NCBI RefSeq assembly: GCF_039134705.1
Contig: NZ_CP146256.1
Span: 2,604,001 to 2,668,000 of the forward strand
DNA from: Kineothrix sp. IPX-CK
Lineage (GTDB): Bacteria; Bacillota; Clostridia; Lachnospirales; Lachnospiraceae
Direction: 5' to 3'
Length of the DNA: 64,000 nt
Positions 43,356-52,471 of this stretch are shown one piece after another (the first letter of the stretch is position 1; every line of letters starts with the position of its first letter). The position numbers and the translations under genes were made by a program. A model generated the notes under the pieces. That model was not told where the DNA came from and did no database searches. It saw nothing but the letters and a program-made list of their open reading frames with translations.

Positions 43356-45131
43356 TTAAAAAATCTTTTCTACCAGATATACTCTGTTAAAGGGTATGGA
43401 AAAATAATATCCGTCTACAAAATCCTCCGTAAAACCGATAACCTCTTTCGCAATTTCCACACCGGTACTCTCGCCTTCTTCTCTCGTCATTCCATGATGG
43501 AAACGGGCAATGACCTCCTCCGTCACATTGATTCCCGCCATCTCATTCCTGATGAACTGGGCGTTTCTAAGGCTTACCAGAGGCATGATGCCGCAAAGAA
43601 TCCTGGCTTTCGTCTGATCCTTAATATATCGAAGCTTCTCAGCTTCCTCAAGCGTAAATACGGGCTGGGTCAGAAAGAATCCGGCTCCCTGTGCCATCTT
43701 CTTTTTCACTCTTCCGACTTCCACCTCCAGATTCGGCCGGTTGTGATTCAAGGCCCCTCCAAATGTCACCGGATCCTTTGCAAATTCCTCCTGATTCAGC
43801 TCGTTTACGATTTTCATCAACCCTACGGAATCGAAATTGAACACGCTCTTTACCTCCTGCCTGATCAATGTCGGCACCGGATCTCCGGTAATCACAAGCA
43901 TGTTCCTTATCCCGTTTATATAAGCACCAAGAAGCTGTGAGCGCATGGCAATCGCATTCTTATCCCGGCAGCATATGTGGGGCATCACGCAAAGCCCCGT
44001 TTCCTGCGCCACCTTCATGCTCATGAGTATGGAATCCGCCCGGGTCCTGCCGGAAGGAGAGTCAGGAAATGTAATCACATCCGCATTATGCTCCTTCAGA
44101 AAAAAGGCTGCCTCCATCACCTTTTCATCGTCCGCTCCCGGCGGCGGCGAAATCTCAACCGCAATCAGCTTTTCTCCTTTTCTTTTTCCCTTCCAAAAGC
44201 TGCTGTCAACCTGCTGTATCTTCACTTCTTCCGCTCCGCGGCCCGCCGCTTCCTTTTCCCTTTGATGAAGATCCACCGCTTCCTTCAACAGACGGATATA
44301 TTCCGGATTCGTTCCGCAGCAGCCGCCCAGAATATCCGCTCCTTTCAGAGAAACCTCCTTCATCTTGCGAGCAAAATATTCCGCATTGTCCCTGAATATC
44401 ATACGGTTCTTTATAAGCTTGGGATAGCCTGCATTTGGCAATGCCGTAATATATTTTCCTTCCGGAAGCCTTATCTTATCCAGGATCGTATATAAATGTC
44501 CCGGGCCGACACCGCAGTTAAGCCCTACCGCGTCTATCTGTTCCACATCTGCCGCTTCCCGAAGCAATCTTCCCGCACTGATTCCCGCGTTGCTGTAACC
44601 GTGCTGATTCACACAGAACTGCACGATAATGAATACCTCCCGCTCCTTTTTTATCGCCTCGATAACGGGAAGTATTCTATCCAGTTCTGAAAAGGTTTCA
44701 AATAAGAGAATCTCCGCACCTTCAGATAAAAAGGTATCACAAATAAGCTTATATTCGCTGAATATCTCCTCTTCCGGCGTTCCTGAATCCATGGGAATGG
44801 GGCCGATGTCGCCTGCCAGAAAGCAGTCCTCTCCAAGTGTCCTGCCGCTTGCAGAAATCGCTTCCAGTGCATTTTTCCAGGCCGAACGGATATTTTCAGC
44901 CACTTCCAGGCTATCGCACTGAAGGCTGACCCTGTTGGAGGCAAAGGTATTGGTCCTGATAAGGGCCGCTCCTGCCTCCAAATAGCTCTCATGTATCCTT
45001 TTTACAAGCTCAGGACACAGTGCATTAGCCTTCTCAGGAAGCATCTCATCCTCCGCAATGGCCGCGAAATAGGTTCCGAAAGCGCCGTCACATATTATTT
45101 TCTCATTCTGCAAGTACTGTTGAATCTTCAT
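43356..45131 (-). CDS. bifunctional homocysteine S-methyltransferase / methylenetetrahydrofolate reductase
   Basis: A 591-residue fusion (YitJ-like). Residues about 1-285 are a homocysteine methyltransferase barrel with zinc cysteines in GLNCGVGPGH and GGCCGT. Residues about 310-591 are a MetF-type flavin barrel (LIAVEISPPPGADDEKV, VITFPDSPSGRTRAD, GIRNMLVITGDPV, GFFLTQPVF). Together they make methyl-THF and pass the methyl to homocysteine for methionine. It is 33 bases downstream of a solute-binding lipoprotein gene, an unexpected operon partner. No SAM riboswitch or T-box fits in that gap. Confidence 0.93.
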   Translation of the reverse strand: MKIQQYLQNEKIICDGAFGTYFAAIAEDEMLPEKANALCPELVKRIHESYLEAGAALIRTNTFASNRVSLQCDSLEVAENIRSAWKNALEAISASGRTLGEDCFLAGDIGPIPMDSGTPEEEIFSEYKLICDTFLSEGAEILLFETFSELDRILPVIEAIKKEREVFIIVQFCVNQHGYSNAGISAGRLLREAADVEQIDAVGLNCGVGPGHLYTILDKIRLPEGKYITALPNAGYPKLIKNRMIFRDNAEYFARKMKEVSLKGADILGGCCGTNPEYIRLLKEAVDLHQREKEAAGRGAEEVKIQQVDSSFWKGKRKGEKLIAVEISPPPGADDEKVMEAAFFLKEHNADVITFPDSPSGRTRADSILMSMKVAQETGLCVMPHICCRDKNAIAMRSQLLGAYINGIRNMLVITGDPVPTLIRQEVKSVFNFDSVGLMKIVNELNQEEFAKDPVTFGGALNHNRPNLEVEVGRVKKKMAQGAGFFLTQPVFTLEEAEKLRYIKDQTKARILCGIMPLVSLRNAQFIRNEMAGINVTEEVIARFHHGMTREEGESTGVEIAKEVIGFTEDFVDGYYFSIPFNRVYLVEKIF

Positions 45132-45164
45132 ATCTTTTCTCCGCGGTATATTTATAATAATCGA

Positions 45165-47420
45165 TCACCTATTTTCATTTACGTATATCTGTGCTCTGCT
45201 TTGGATGATGTCCGCTACTTCCTTGGCGCTCTTTTGTCCTGCAAAATAAGGTGCGGCCTCCTCTGAAATAATGTTAATAAGGTTCTGATCATAGGCATAA
45301 GGCTTATCTATTGTCTTCACAACTGCCAGCACTTCGTCGATTTCCTCCTGGGTCATAGGAGTAATCGGTATATCCATGCCACCTACGGTATAGGTCTGGT
45401 CATACTCAACAAAATTTCCGTTCTCATCCTCATAGGTTTGCTTCTGCTTCGCCTTCTCAGCCAGCGCATCAACGCGCTTCAAACTAAGCGGCCAGCCATA
45501 TTCGATCGTATTTTGAAAGTCATCGGTCAGAAAATATCTCATAAACTGCCATACGCCGTCCTTGTTCTTTGATTTCGACGACATGACAATGTCCATATTC
45601 GGCATGATTGCCGAGCCCTTTCCATCGGCTGAAGGGAAGCCTATAAGGGTAATGTCCTCTCCATAGGTTCCTTTTTTCATATAATTATAACTGGAAAATC
45701 CATCCATATAGCTAATGTTTAACAGCACCTCGCCGCTTCTCCACAGGCTGTCATAATTCCTCCAGTATTCGTCCGTGTAATAGGAAACATCATACTGCTC
45801 AGGAAATTGGTTCAAAAATTCCAATAAGGAAATAAAGGCATCGGAACCAAACTTGCACTCACCTGTATTCCAGTCAATGAACTGACTTCCTGCCATTTGA
45901 ATGCTGTAATTCAATACGCTTCCCCTAATCTCACCGGCAAATACCTGTGTTCCTTCGGGCTTCGTAGCCATGAGCGCATTCAGATCCTCCATGGTCCAGC
46001 CCGGCTCCGCTCCTACATCCGCAGTCTTTCCTATCACGGTAAAAATAGTGAAGCTCGGCACCAGCTGATACAGTTTGCCATCGGTTTCATACGCTGTGAG
46101 TACGTTCTGGAAATAATCGTCGCGTTTTAACTCCTCATCTTTATCAATATATGGATACAGATCCTCGAACAGCCCTTTGGAAATATAGCTTTCTGCCGGA
46201 AGGCTGGTGTCCATTATAAGGATATCCGGCACATTGCCCGAAGCGATGTCGGTATTTAGTTTTGTAGCGCCTCTCGTATAGTCCTCATCCGTATTATACT
46301 GAGTATAATCCGTTATCCGAATGCGATACTGCTCATTGGTTTTATTAAACTGCACGACTTGATTGCGAACCTCCCAGCTAAGCCCGTTGCAGGCCAATGT
46401 CAGGATCTTCTTATCCACAACATCCTTCGGGTCCACCTTAGTGAACTTCATCAGCATAGTACTTCCCGTAAGGTTGTCGTTTATCGTACCGTAGAATTCC
46501 TTATCGCTTACCGCCACCAAGCTGTAAATGTAAGAGGTATTTATATCGGAATCGATAAAATTCATCAGCTCCGTCACGCTTTCGTCACCCAGATTATATC
46601 CGCTGACGCCGTAGTTATCCACGAGCATAAGGTCGTAGCCTACGCCCGGATAATAAGTGTATGATGAAGAAATACCCGGAAGGAAATACTCCTCCTCTGA
46701 AAGCTTACCGGTATCCACATCCAGTCTTCTCAACCCATACTGATTGTTCTGCGAACCATAGGAAAGGATCAGGAGACTGCCGTCCGCTATCTGTATCGCA
46801 TCTCCCATGCTCTCCTCTTCCTTCATATCCACGCTCTTTTGCTGCTGTCCCTGCAAATCGTACAAAGTGATCTTGTTGGAACTATCCATAATCGCAATTC
46901 GTCCGTCGTTTAAAAGCTTCATCCAGCTTACGTAGTAATAATCGTTCGCAGAGTCACTCGTCAAGGGCTGCTTCCACAACTCGTTTCCCTCTGCATCCAG
47001 CTTAACCAGAAAATAATTATCTTCATATACATAATTATCCGGATCGCTGGAATCCTCGAAATATTCATCCATAACTCCGTAAAAATTCCCCGATTCGTCT
47101 ACCGTCAAGTAGTTCAGGGACTGATTCTCCGCAAGAGAGATCGTCGCCTTCACGGAATCCGAGCCATCCAGATTCTGGCTTACGATATAGGTCTCCCTTC
47201 CGTTTTCCAGCCAGTTATACCCGACTACATATAATCTGTCTCCCCGCAGGAAAAAATTACCGATGGAATTCTTATCCTCTATATCATTCAAGGCAACCTC
47301 TTCCGCCTTGTACACATGTTCCTTGGAATTCTTTTCCTCCTGTGTGTTTCCGCTTCCTCCGCAGGCCGCCAGCGACAATACCATTATACCTGCCAATAAA
47401 CCTATGACTATCTTCTTCAT
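45165..47420 (-). CDS. large extracellular solute-binding lipoprotein, copy 1
   Basis: A 751-residue lipoprotein with signal peptide and lipobox LSLAACGG (Cys about 20). Residues about 40-340 show repeated beta-type segments (VDESGNFYGVMDEY, LVKLDAEGNELW, ITLYDLQGQQQ) as in beta-propellers. From about 350 on it is a family 1-type solute-binding domain (VVQFNKTNEQYRIRITDYTQY, DIASGNVPDILIMD, FEDLYPYIDKDEEL, YFQNVLTAYETDGKLYQLVP). ATG 47420 is preceded by GGAGGAG. It closely resembles the two lipoproteins at 52.5-57.3 kb, including the C-terminal FAGQKSAKEVADIIQSRAQI. The ligand is unknown, perhaps an oligosaccharide. Confidence 0.88.
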   Translation of the reverse strand: MKKIVIGLLAGIMVLSLAACGGSGNTQEEKNSKEHVYKAEEVALNDIEDKNSIGNFFLRGDRLYVVGYNWLENGRETYIVSQNLDGSDSVKATISLAENQSLNYLTVDESGNFYGVMDEYFEDSSDPDNYVYEDNYFLVKLDAEGNELWKQPLTSDSANDYYYVSWMKLLNDGRIAIMDSSNKITLYDLQGQQQKSVDMKEEESMGDAIQIADGSLLILSYGSQNNQYGLRRLDVDTGKLSEEEYFLPGISSSYTYYPGVGYDLMLVDNYGVSGYNLGDESVTELMNFIDSDINTSYIYSLVAVSDKEFYGTINDNLTGSTMLMKFTKVDPKDVVDKKILTLACNGLSWEVRNQVVQFNKTNEQYRIRITDYTQYNTDEDYTRGATKLNTDIASGNVPDILIMDTSLPAESYISKGLFEDLYPYIDKDEELKRDDYFQNVLTAYETDGKLYQLVPSFTIFTVIGKTADVGAEPGWTMEDLNALMATKPEGTQVFAGEIRGSVLNYSIQMAGSQFIDWNTGECKFGSDAFISLLEFLNQFPEQYDVSYYTDEYWRNYDSLWRSGEVLLNISYMDGFSSYNYMKKGTYGEDITLIGFPSADGKGSAIMPNMDIVMSSKSKNKDGVWQFMRYFLTDDFQNTIEYGWPLSLKRVDALAEKAKQKQTYEDENGNFVEYDQTYTVGGMDIPITPMTQEEIDEVLAVVKTIDKPYAYDQNLINIISEEAAPYFAGQKSAKEVADIIQSRAQIYVNENR

Positions 47421-47455
47421 AACCGTCTCCTCCTCTTTAATGGTATTGCATATTC

Positions 47456-48535
47456 TTAGAAATATTTCCACTTACTTTTTTCTTTACGAAACCGCTCCGC
47501 CACTGTGTCCTTCCAATCCGTAAGAACACGCCATACGTCTCTCCACGTCCATTCTTTTCTCTTCCAAAGTATAATAACAGTTACAATTATTATAAAGGCT
47601 GGAATCAAAAGGAACAATACCTGTAAGACTAACAGAACGGCAAAAATATCCTCCCATCCCCGAGCCACATTTTCCCAGTAGGGATATCCGATAGCATATG
47701 AATTCATGGAACGCGTGCTGAATTCTGCAATCACAGTAAACAACGACTTTAGTCCGTATCTTGCCGAATTCTCCACTACCTGCATGCTTACCTCGTCAAT
47801 CCCGAACTTTTCCTTAACCTTGGCGTAAGCGAATCCGCTGACCGGGTCGGGCATTACGATTTCATACGTGTTAATTCCTGTTACGATCCCTTGTGCCTCC
47901 ATGGTTTCATAGGAAATGTAAACTAAAGTTTTGTCCAGTCCCGCCGCTTCGTTCAGCCTGCCCTGCTCCCTTTTGATTACACCGGCAATATAGTGAGGCG
48001 TTCCGCCGATCCTTACCTCCATTCCGGTCACATCGTTAGAACCGAATAGCTGCCACGCCGCATCCTCGTCGATAAGTATCCTGTCGTGCATTAAGTCGCT
48101 TCCCGAGAAATAGGAACCGTTAATAAGCTGCAACGGATGAAACAGGAAGAAATCTCCTCCGACACCCACCGTATTAGCCTCTAATGTTGTTTTACCATTC
48201 GTCAAAGTGACCTTGCCTTGCACACTGTAAGCGTCCGCCCACAGTCTTGCACTTTCACTGGGTGCTGTTATGGAAGCCTCTTTGAGCGCGGCATCCAGCG
48301 AGTGCTCAAAGGTCATAACACTGTTCTTATCCACATTCGTCCCTGCGGCAAAAAAGCAGCTTATCTGAGCCGAATCGCTCTCTTCCGACCACCTCGCCGC
48401 AGCATTCTGATCTAGAAGCTCCTGCTTTTTCACCGTGGCAAATACGCTGATACCCGCCCATATGAGCAGGCACAGCACCACGGATAAAACCACAATTATT
48501 TGTTTTATTGTAAAATTCCTCAAAATTTTTCTCAT
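47456..48535 (-). CDS. MacB-type periplasmic-core-domain protein with two membrane helices
   Basis: A 359-residue protein. One membrane helix near 12-33 (IIVVLSVVLCLLIWAGISVFA), then an extracellular domain of the MacB/FtsX PCD type: DKTLVYISYETMEAQGI, GGDFFLFHPLQLINGSYF, RILIDEDAAWQLFGSNDVTGMEVRIGG and HYIAGVIKREQGRLNEAAG. A second membrane helix is near 296-325, followed by a basic cytoplasmic tail. MacB permeases normally have four helices; the last two are missing and there is no ATPase gene beside it. It follows the adaptor gene by 36 bases. Confidence 0.78.
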   Translation of the reverse strand: MRKILRNFTIKQIIVVLSVVLCLLIWAGISVFATVKKQELLDQNAAARWSEESDSAQISCFFAAGTNVDKNSVMTFEHSLDAALKEASITAPSESARLWADAYSVQGKVTLTNGKTTLEANTVGVGGDFFLFHPLQLINGSYFSGSDLMHDRILIDEDAAWQLFGSNDVTGMEVRIGGTPHYIAGVIKREQGRLNEAAGLDKTLVYISYETMEAQGIVTGINTYEIVMPDPVSGFAYAKVKEKFGIDEVSMQVVENSARYGLKSLFTVIAEFSTRSMNSYAIGYPYWENVARGWEDIFAVLLVLQVLFLLIPAFIIIVTVIILWKRKEWTWRDVWRVLTDWKDTVAERFRKEKSKWKYF

Positions 48536-48571
48536 ATCCCATCAACGCGTTATTACGCGCTCTCCGTTAGC

Positions 48572-50560
48572 TTAATCCGTCAGACGAACCTGTTTTCCTG
48601 CTTCTACCGGCTTCGTCGCTGTCGTTATTACATATTCATAGCCATAAAGCCCTGCAGAAATCGCCGTATGCGTATCGTCAGAGGCCAGTACCTCCACATC
48701 GATTCTCGTGGCAATATAACGGTTGCCAAGAGGACTGCTCTTCGATTCCACAATCAGTATGAACTTGCCGTTCTTGTCCTCCCTGATAGCACTATTAGGC
48801 ACCACCAGCTCATAGTTGGCGCTCTTTTGTCCCACCGCCAGACTCAACGCCTGGCCAGCCTGCACATCACCTTCTACATTGAATGTCAGCTGCTTTTTCT
48901 GCGCCGGATCGGTCTGATCCGGTTTAATAGATACCAGCGTCGCTTTTATATCGTCATAATACCAAGAATTCTGTACCTCCGCAATATCACCGACTGAAAG
49001 CTTCTTCGCCTGCTCTGTAGTGGCGGAGAAGGAAAGAGTGAAGCCTTTGCCTGCTACCTGAATAACTGCAAGAGCTTCTTCCGGCTGTGTCTTTTCACCC
49101 GCAACGCGGTTTAATGTTGTAACGATTCCATCTACCGGAGCATCTATTGTTGCACCTACTGCATTTTCTTCCAGTTTTTTAACTTTCTCTTCCTGCAATT
49201 TAATCGATTCATTTTGTGATTCCAGATTAATCTCTGCCAGTAGCTCTTTCTGTATCTGAGTCATATCTTCCTTAGCCTTATTTAAAGAGGTCTCCGCTTT
49301 TGTCTGCGCCTCCTGCGCCTCTAATAATTGATTAGAAGCATTGGCTTTATCAATTGTGGTATCAACGCTGTTTTGCTTATCCGTAAGGGCTTGGTCTGCG
49401 TTTGCTTTTGCAGTACTCTTGTTATCTTGTTCATTTTGTTTACTTGCAACTTCTTTATTCACTTCTGAAGCATGTTTCTTTGCTTCCGTTACATTACGCT
49501 CTGCTTCCGATACTTCGCTTTGTTTTTTTGCTATACTTCCCTCTTCTGTTACGCCTCCATTAAGCGTAGCTAATCTTGCATCTCCGCCAGCAGTAGGATA
49601 AGCCGTCTGCGCCGAATTGTATGACGCCTCTAACTCCTTAACTGCATCGCCAGCTTCATCTACAGACTTCTTCTGCTCGGCTACCTCCGTAGCCCCAGCA
49701 TTTGGATTTGCTGTATACCAACTGTCAAAAGCAGCTTTAAGGTCTGCGAGGTTTTTATCTGCGACTAATTTGTTATCAGCATAATTATCTAATGTATTCT
49801 TTAAAGTCTGTAGGGAATCTCTTTCCGATGTAAGACTCGTTAATTCTGCTTTCTTTGCAGTCAGATTATTTTCAGCAATCGTTACATCTGCAGTTGCTTT
49901 TGTCGCTTTTGCCTGTGCATCTGCTAAAGCCTGCCCAGCACTGGTAACTTCTTTCTGCGCATTCGATACCGCATTTTTTTCGTTCGTAGTATCCACTACC
50001 GTATTCCCGATATACCCCAGCTGCTTATTTATTTCCGCCACTTTTAAAGTAGCGGTATCGTATTCAGCTTGCGCTGTATCCAAAGCCGCCATTGCCGCTT
50101 GAAGTTTCTGCTGTTTCTGGGTTAATGTAAGTGTATCATCACTCTCAATATTCTTTACTGTACCAACTCCCAAGCTCTCCGTAATTACCGCTATCTGATA
50201 GGTTAGCATCAATGTATTTAATTCCTTCTGAGCATCAGCAAGTTCAGTGCTTTCCTTATCTTCCAGATAAAATAAAACATCGCCCTTTTTTACTTCATCT
50301 CCTTTTTTCACCGCAACACTGGAAATTACGCGACTTTCATTTATCGACACATTATAAGGGTCGGTGGCCTCTATATTTCCTGTCCCCCTTACCTTAGCCG
50401 CGATCGTCCCGCTCTGTACATACTCCGTGGCTACCTCCGGCAGGGAATAGTTCATAATCGTATTGGAAAAGAATGTCAGCACAAGCATTGCGGACAAAAA
50501 TATAATTGCCGCATTCTTTACCCATTCCCTTCTTTTTGTAGCGTTTGAATTCTCATTCAT
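48572..50560 (-). CDS. membrane-fusion (HlyD/MacA-type) adaptor with very long coiled coil
   Basis: A 662-residue protein. After one membrane helix (18-36) comes the first half of a barrel-sandwich (ISSVAVKKGDEVKKGDVLFYLED, 79-101). Next is a ~360-residue Ala/Lys/Glu/Gln-rich, mostly coiled-coil region (about 105-465), then the second half (ATIDAPVDGIVTTLNRVAGEKTQ) and beta-barrel domains (PNSAIREDKNGKFILIVE). MacA-type hairpins are usually much shorter. The ATG follows AGGAGGAG. It lies 14 bases after a sugar-type permease gene and before the MacB-type ectodomain protein, its natural partner. Confidence 0.87.
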   Translation of the reverse strand: MNENSNATKRREWVKNAAIIFLSAMLVLTFFSNTIMNYSLPEVATEYVQSGTIAAKVRGTGNIEATDPYNVSINESRVISSVAVKKGDEVKKGDVLFYLEDKESTELADAQKELNTLMLTYQIAVITESLGVGTVKNIESDDTLTLTQKQQKLQAAMAALDTAQAEYDTATLKVAEINKQLGYIGNTVVDTTNEKNAVSNAQKEVTSAGQALADAQAKATKATADVTIAENNLTAKKAELTSLTSERDSLQTLKNTLDNYADNKLVADKNLADLKAAFDSWYTANPNAGATEVAEQKKSVDEAGDAVKELEASYNSAQTAYPTAGGDARLATLNGGVTEEGSIAKKQSEVSEAERNVTEAKKHASEVNKEVASKQNEQDNKSTAKANADQALTDKQNSVDTTIDKANASNQLLEAQEAQTKAETSLNKAKEDMTQIQKELLAEINLESQNESIKLQEEKVKKLEENAVGATIDAPVDGIVTTLNRVAGEKTQPEEALAVIQVAGKGFTLSFSATTEQAKKLSVGDIAEVQNSWYYDDIKATLVSIKPDQTDPAQKKQLTFNVEGDVQAGQALSLAVGQKSANYELVVPNSAIREDKNGKFILIVESKSSPLGNRYIATRIDVEVLASDDTHTAISAGLYGYEYVITTATKPVEAGKQVRLTD

Positions 50561-50574
50561 TAAAATATCTCCTC

Positions 50575-51537
50575 CTATCCCTTAATTCCGCCCTGATAAG
50601 TGATTCCCTCTACCAAATAATCCTCTCCGTATAGGAACACCAAAAGCGTAGGTACCATGTATATCGTAGCGACGGCAAATGCCAGTCCTATTTCTCCCGC
50701 ATTGATTTTCGAGAGAAATACGGATAACGGGTGCATCGCTTCATCTGAAAGCAATATGAGGGGTTGTTCCACCATATTCCAATAGTCTATAAAAATTAAA
50801 ATTGCAATGGAGCACATACAGCCCTTGCAAAGAGGCATACATATCCGTCTGAATATCTGCCATTCCCCGGCTCCGTCAATCTGCGCCGCTTCTATTACCG
50901 ACACCGGAATCCTGCGCATGAATTTGGTCAGCAGATATACTGCAAATGGAGAAAAAATGCCCGGCAGCCATATCGCCCACCTCGTATCAATGATATTCAG
51001 CCAGCCCGACACCAAATAGTTAGGCACCAGGGTAACCTGATAGGGCATCAGCATCAATATGATATAAACAAAAAATATTATTTCTTTTAGTCTGCCCCTG
51101 TATCTGGTAAAACCATACGAAGCCAAGGCTGCCACCAGCAATTGGAAACCGACGATAGGAACTACCAAAATGACGGAATTCCAAAACTTGAATAAATAAT
51201 CAGGGCTCTTAAGGAGAACCGTGATATACTGACTGAAGGACACAATATCCGGAATAAATTTTAAGTTTACCTTTTCCGAAATATAAGTTTTTCCTCCGGT
51301 ATCGGTGGTAGAAAATACTTGTCCGTAATTAGAAGATATTTCCGACGCCGACATGAAGGAATTCGTTACCGTAAGTATGATCGGCATAAGAAAAAGTATC
51401 GCGAAGAAAGCGGCGATTATCGTTGCCATCGCTCTCTTTTCGAAGGTCCTTCTCTTTTTCTTTTTCTTTTTTTTGATAAATACGCGGTCGCTTAATGCCG
51501 TTCCGGTTCCCTTTAATACACTTTTTCTAAATGTCAT
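50575..51537 (-). CDS. carbohydrate ABC transporter permease (MalG type)
   Basis: A 320-residue permease with a basic cytoplasmic N-terminus (a run of seven Lys) and six membrane helices. The ATPase-contact EAA loop is EAAQIDGAGEWQIFRRICMPLCKG near residue 215. The start overlaps the upstream permease stop by 4 bases. A long extracellular segment follows helix 1 (SEISSNYGQVFSTTDTGGKT). It works with the permease encoded upstream; CUT1 importers commonly share an ATPase encoded elsewhere, and none is present here. Confidence 0.92.
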   Translation of the reverse strand: MTFRKSVLKGTGTALSDRVFIKKKKKKKRRTFEKRAMATIIAAFFAILFLMPIILTVTNSFMSASEISSNYGQVFSTTDTGGKTYISEKVNLKFIPDIVSFSQYITVLLKSPDYLFKFWNSVILVVPIVGFQLLVAALASYGFTRYRGRLKEIIFFVYIILMLMPYQVTLVPNYLVSGWLNIIDTRWAIWLPGIFSPFAVYLLTKFMRRIPVSVIEAAQIDGAGEWQIFRRICMPLCKGCMCSIAILIFIDYWNMVEQPLILLSDEAMHPLSVFLSKINAGEIGLAFAVATIYMVPTLLVFLYGEDYLVEGITYQGGIKG

Positions 51538-52457
51538 CCTTCCACATCCTTTCCGAAATAATTTTCCGTAAGGAAGAGAATTCCAATCAAAATTACCATT
51601 ACAATGGACATCATAATAGCCGCTGCCGACAATTTCTGATAGTCTAGCGAACCGAACGTATTATTCATAAAATGCTGCATCATATATAACGTATTATAAG
51701 GATAACTGCCCGTCAATAGATATATTTCCCTAAATACCTTAAAGGAATTGATAAGCGACATAATGGTCACAAATAATAGTGTTGAGGATAAATACCTCAG
51801 CTTAATATAAAAGAAAATCTGCCTCGGCTTAGCGCTTTCCAGTACAGCCACCTCGAGAATATCTTTAGGTATGCTGCTTAACGCAGCCATAAACAAAATC
51901 ATGTTATATCCCAGATTCTTCCACAGAAATAAAACAATAATGACGATCTGGGCGTAGTCCGATTTCAGCCAGTCGATTTTACCCGCTCCGAACAAGCCTA
52001 TGACATCGTTCACCATGCCGTTATAGTGAAACAGTACCTGCCAGATCAAAACAATAGACGCGATGGGAACCATCATCGGCGTCAGGAAAAATGTCCGAAA
52101 CTGACTCCGAAACGGTATCTTGCTGTCGAGAAGCAATGCCAGTCCCAGCGCCAGCACAACAGCAAGCGGAACTGCAATCAGCGAAAACTTCATCGTGTTG
52201 GCGGCTGCCTGCCGGAATGCCCCGTTATTAAATACATTCCTGAAATTATCCAGAAATACGAAGCTGTGGTTGATCGGATTGTCCACCACAGAATAATAAA
52301 TGACCACTAAAAAGGGCACAACAAAAAACACCAATACACCTAATATGCTTGGAGACAGGAAAACGCAGGATATGCGTTTTCCTCTTTCGCCCTTTTTACG
52401 CAGGCTATTTATATTTTTCTTTTTTTTATTTTTCGGAGCTTTTAATTCCTTTCTCAC
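51534..52457 (-). CDS. sugar ABC transporter permease (MalF/LacF type)
   Basis: A 307-residue permease with about six membrane helices (VFLSPSILGVLVFFVVPFLVVIYYS, LIAVPLAVVLALGLALLL, and others). The EAA loop is degenerate: LEVAVLESAKPRQIFFYIKL instead of EAAxxDGA. The basic N-terminus has KNKKKKN. The start is GTG with AGAAGG 10 bases before it. It lies 14 bases after a binding-protein gene. Together with the MalG-type subunit it would form an importer channel. Confidence 0.9.
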   Translation of the reverse strand: MRKELKAPKNKKKKNINSLRKKGERGKRISCVFLSPSILGVLVFFVVPFLVVIYYSVVDNPINHSFVFLDNFRNVFNNGAFRQAAANTMKFSLIAVPLAVVLALGLALLLDSKIPFRSQFRTFFLTPMMVPIASIVLIWQVLFHYNGMVNDVIGLFGAGKIDWLKSDYAQIVIIVLFLWKNLGYNMILFMAALSSIPKDILEVAVLESAKPRQIFFYIKLRYLSSTLLFVTIMSLINSFKVFREIYLLTGSYPYNTLYMMQHFMNNTFGSLDYQKLSAAAIMMSIVMVILIGILFLTENYFGKDVEG

Positions 52458-52471
52458 AATATAATTACCTT

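Noticed and set aside
45132..45164. SAM riboswitch or T-box before the homocysteine methyltransferase/MTHFR gene
   Set aside because: Only 33 bases separate it from the upstream gene; there is no room for either structure.
51450..51480. A-rich slippery run coding seven lysines at the start of the MalG-type permease as a programmed frameshift site
   Set aside because: The downstream frame is already correct for the permease and no alternative frame product is recognisable.
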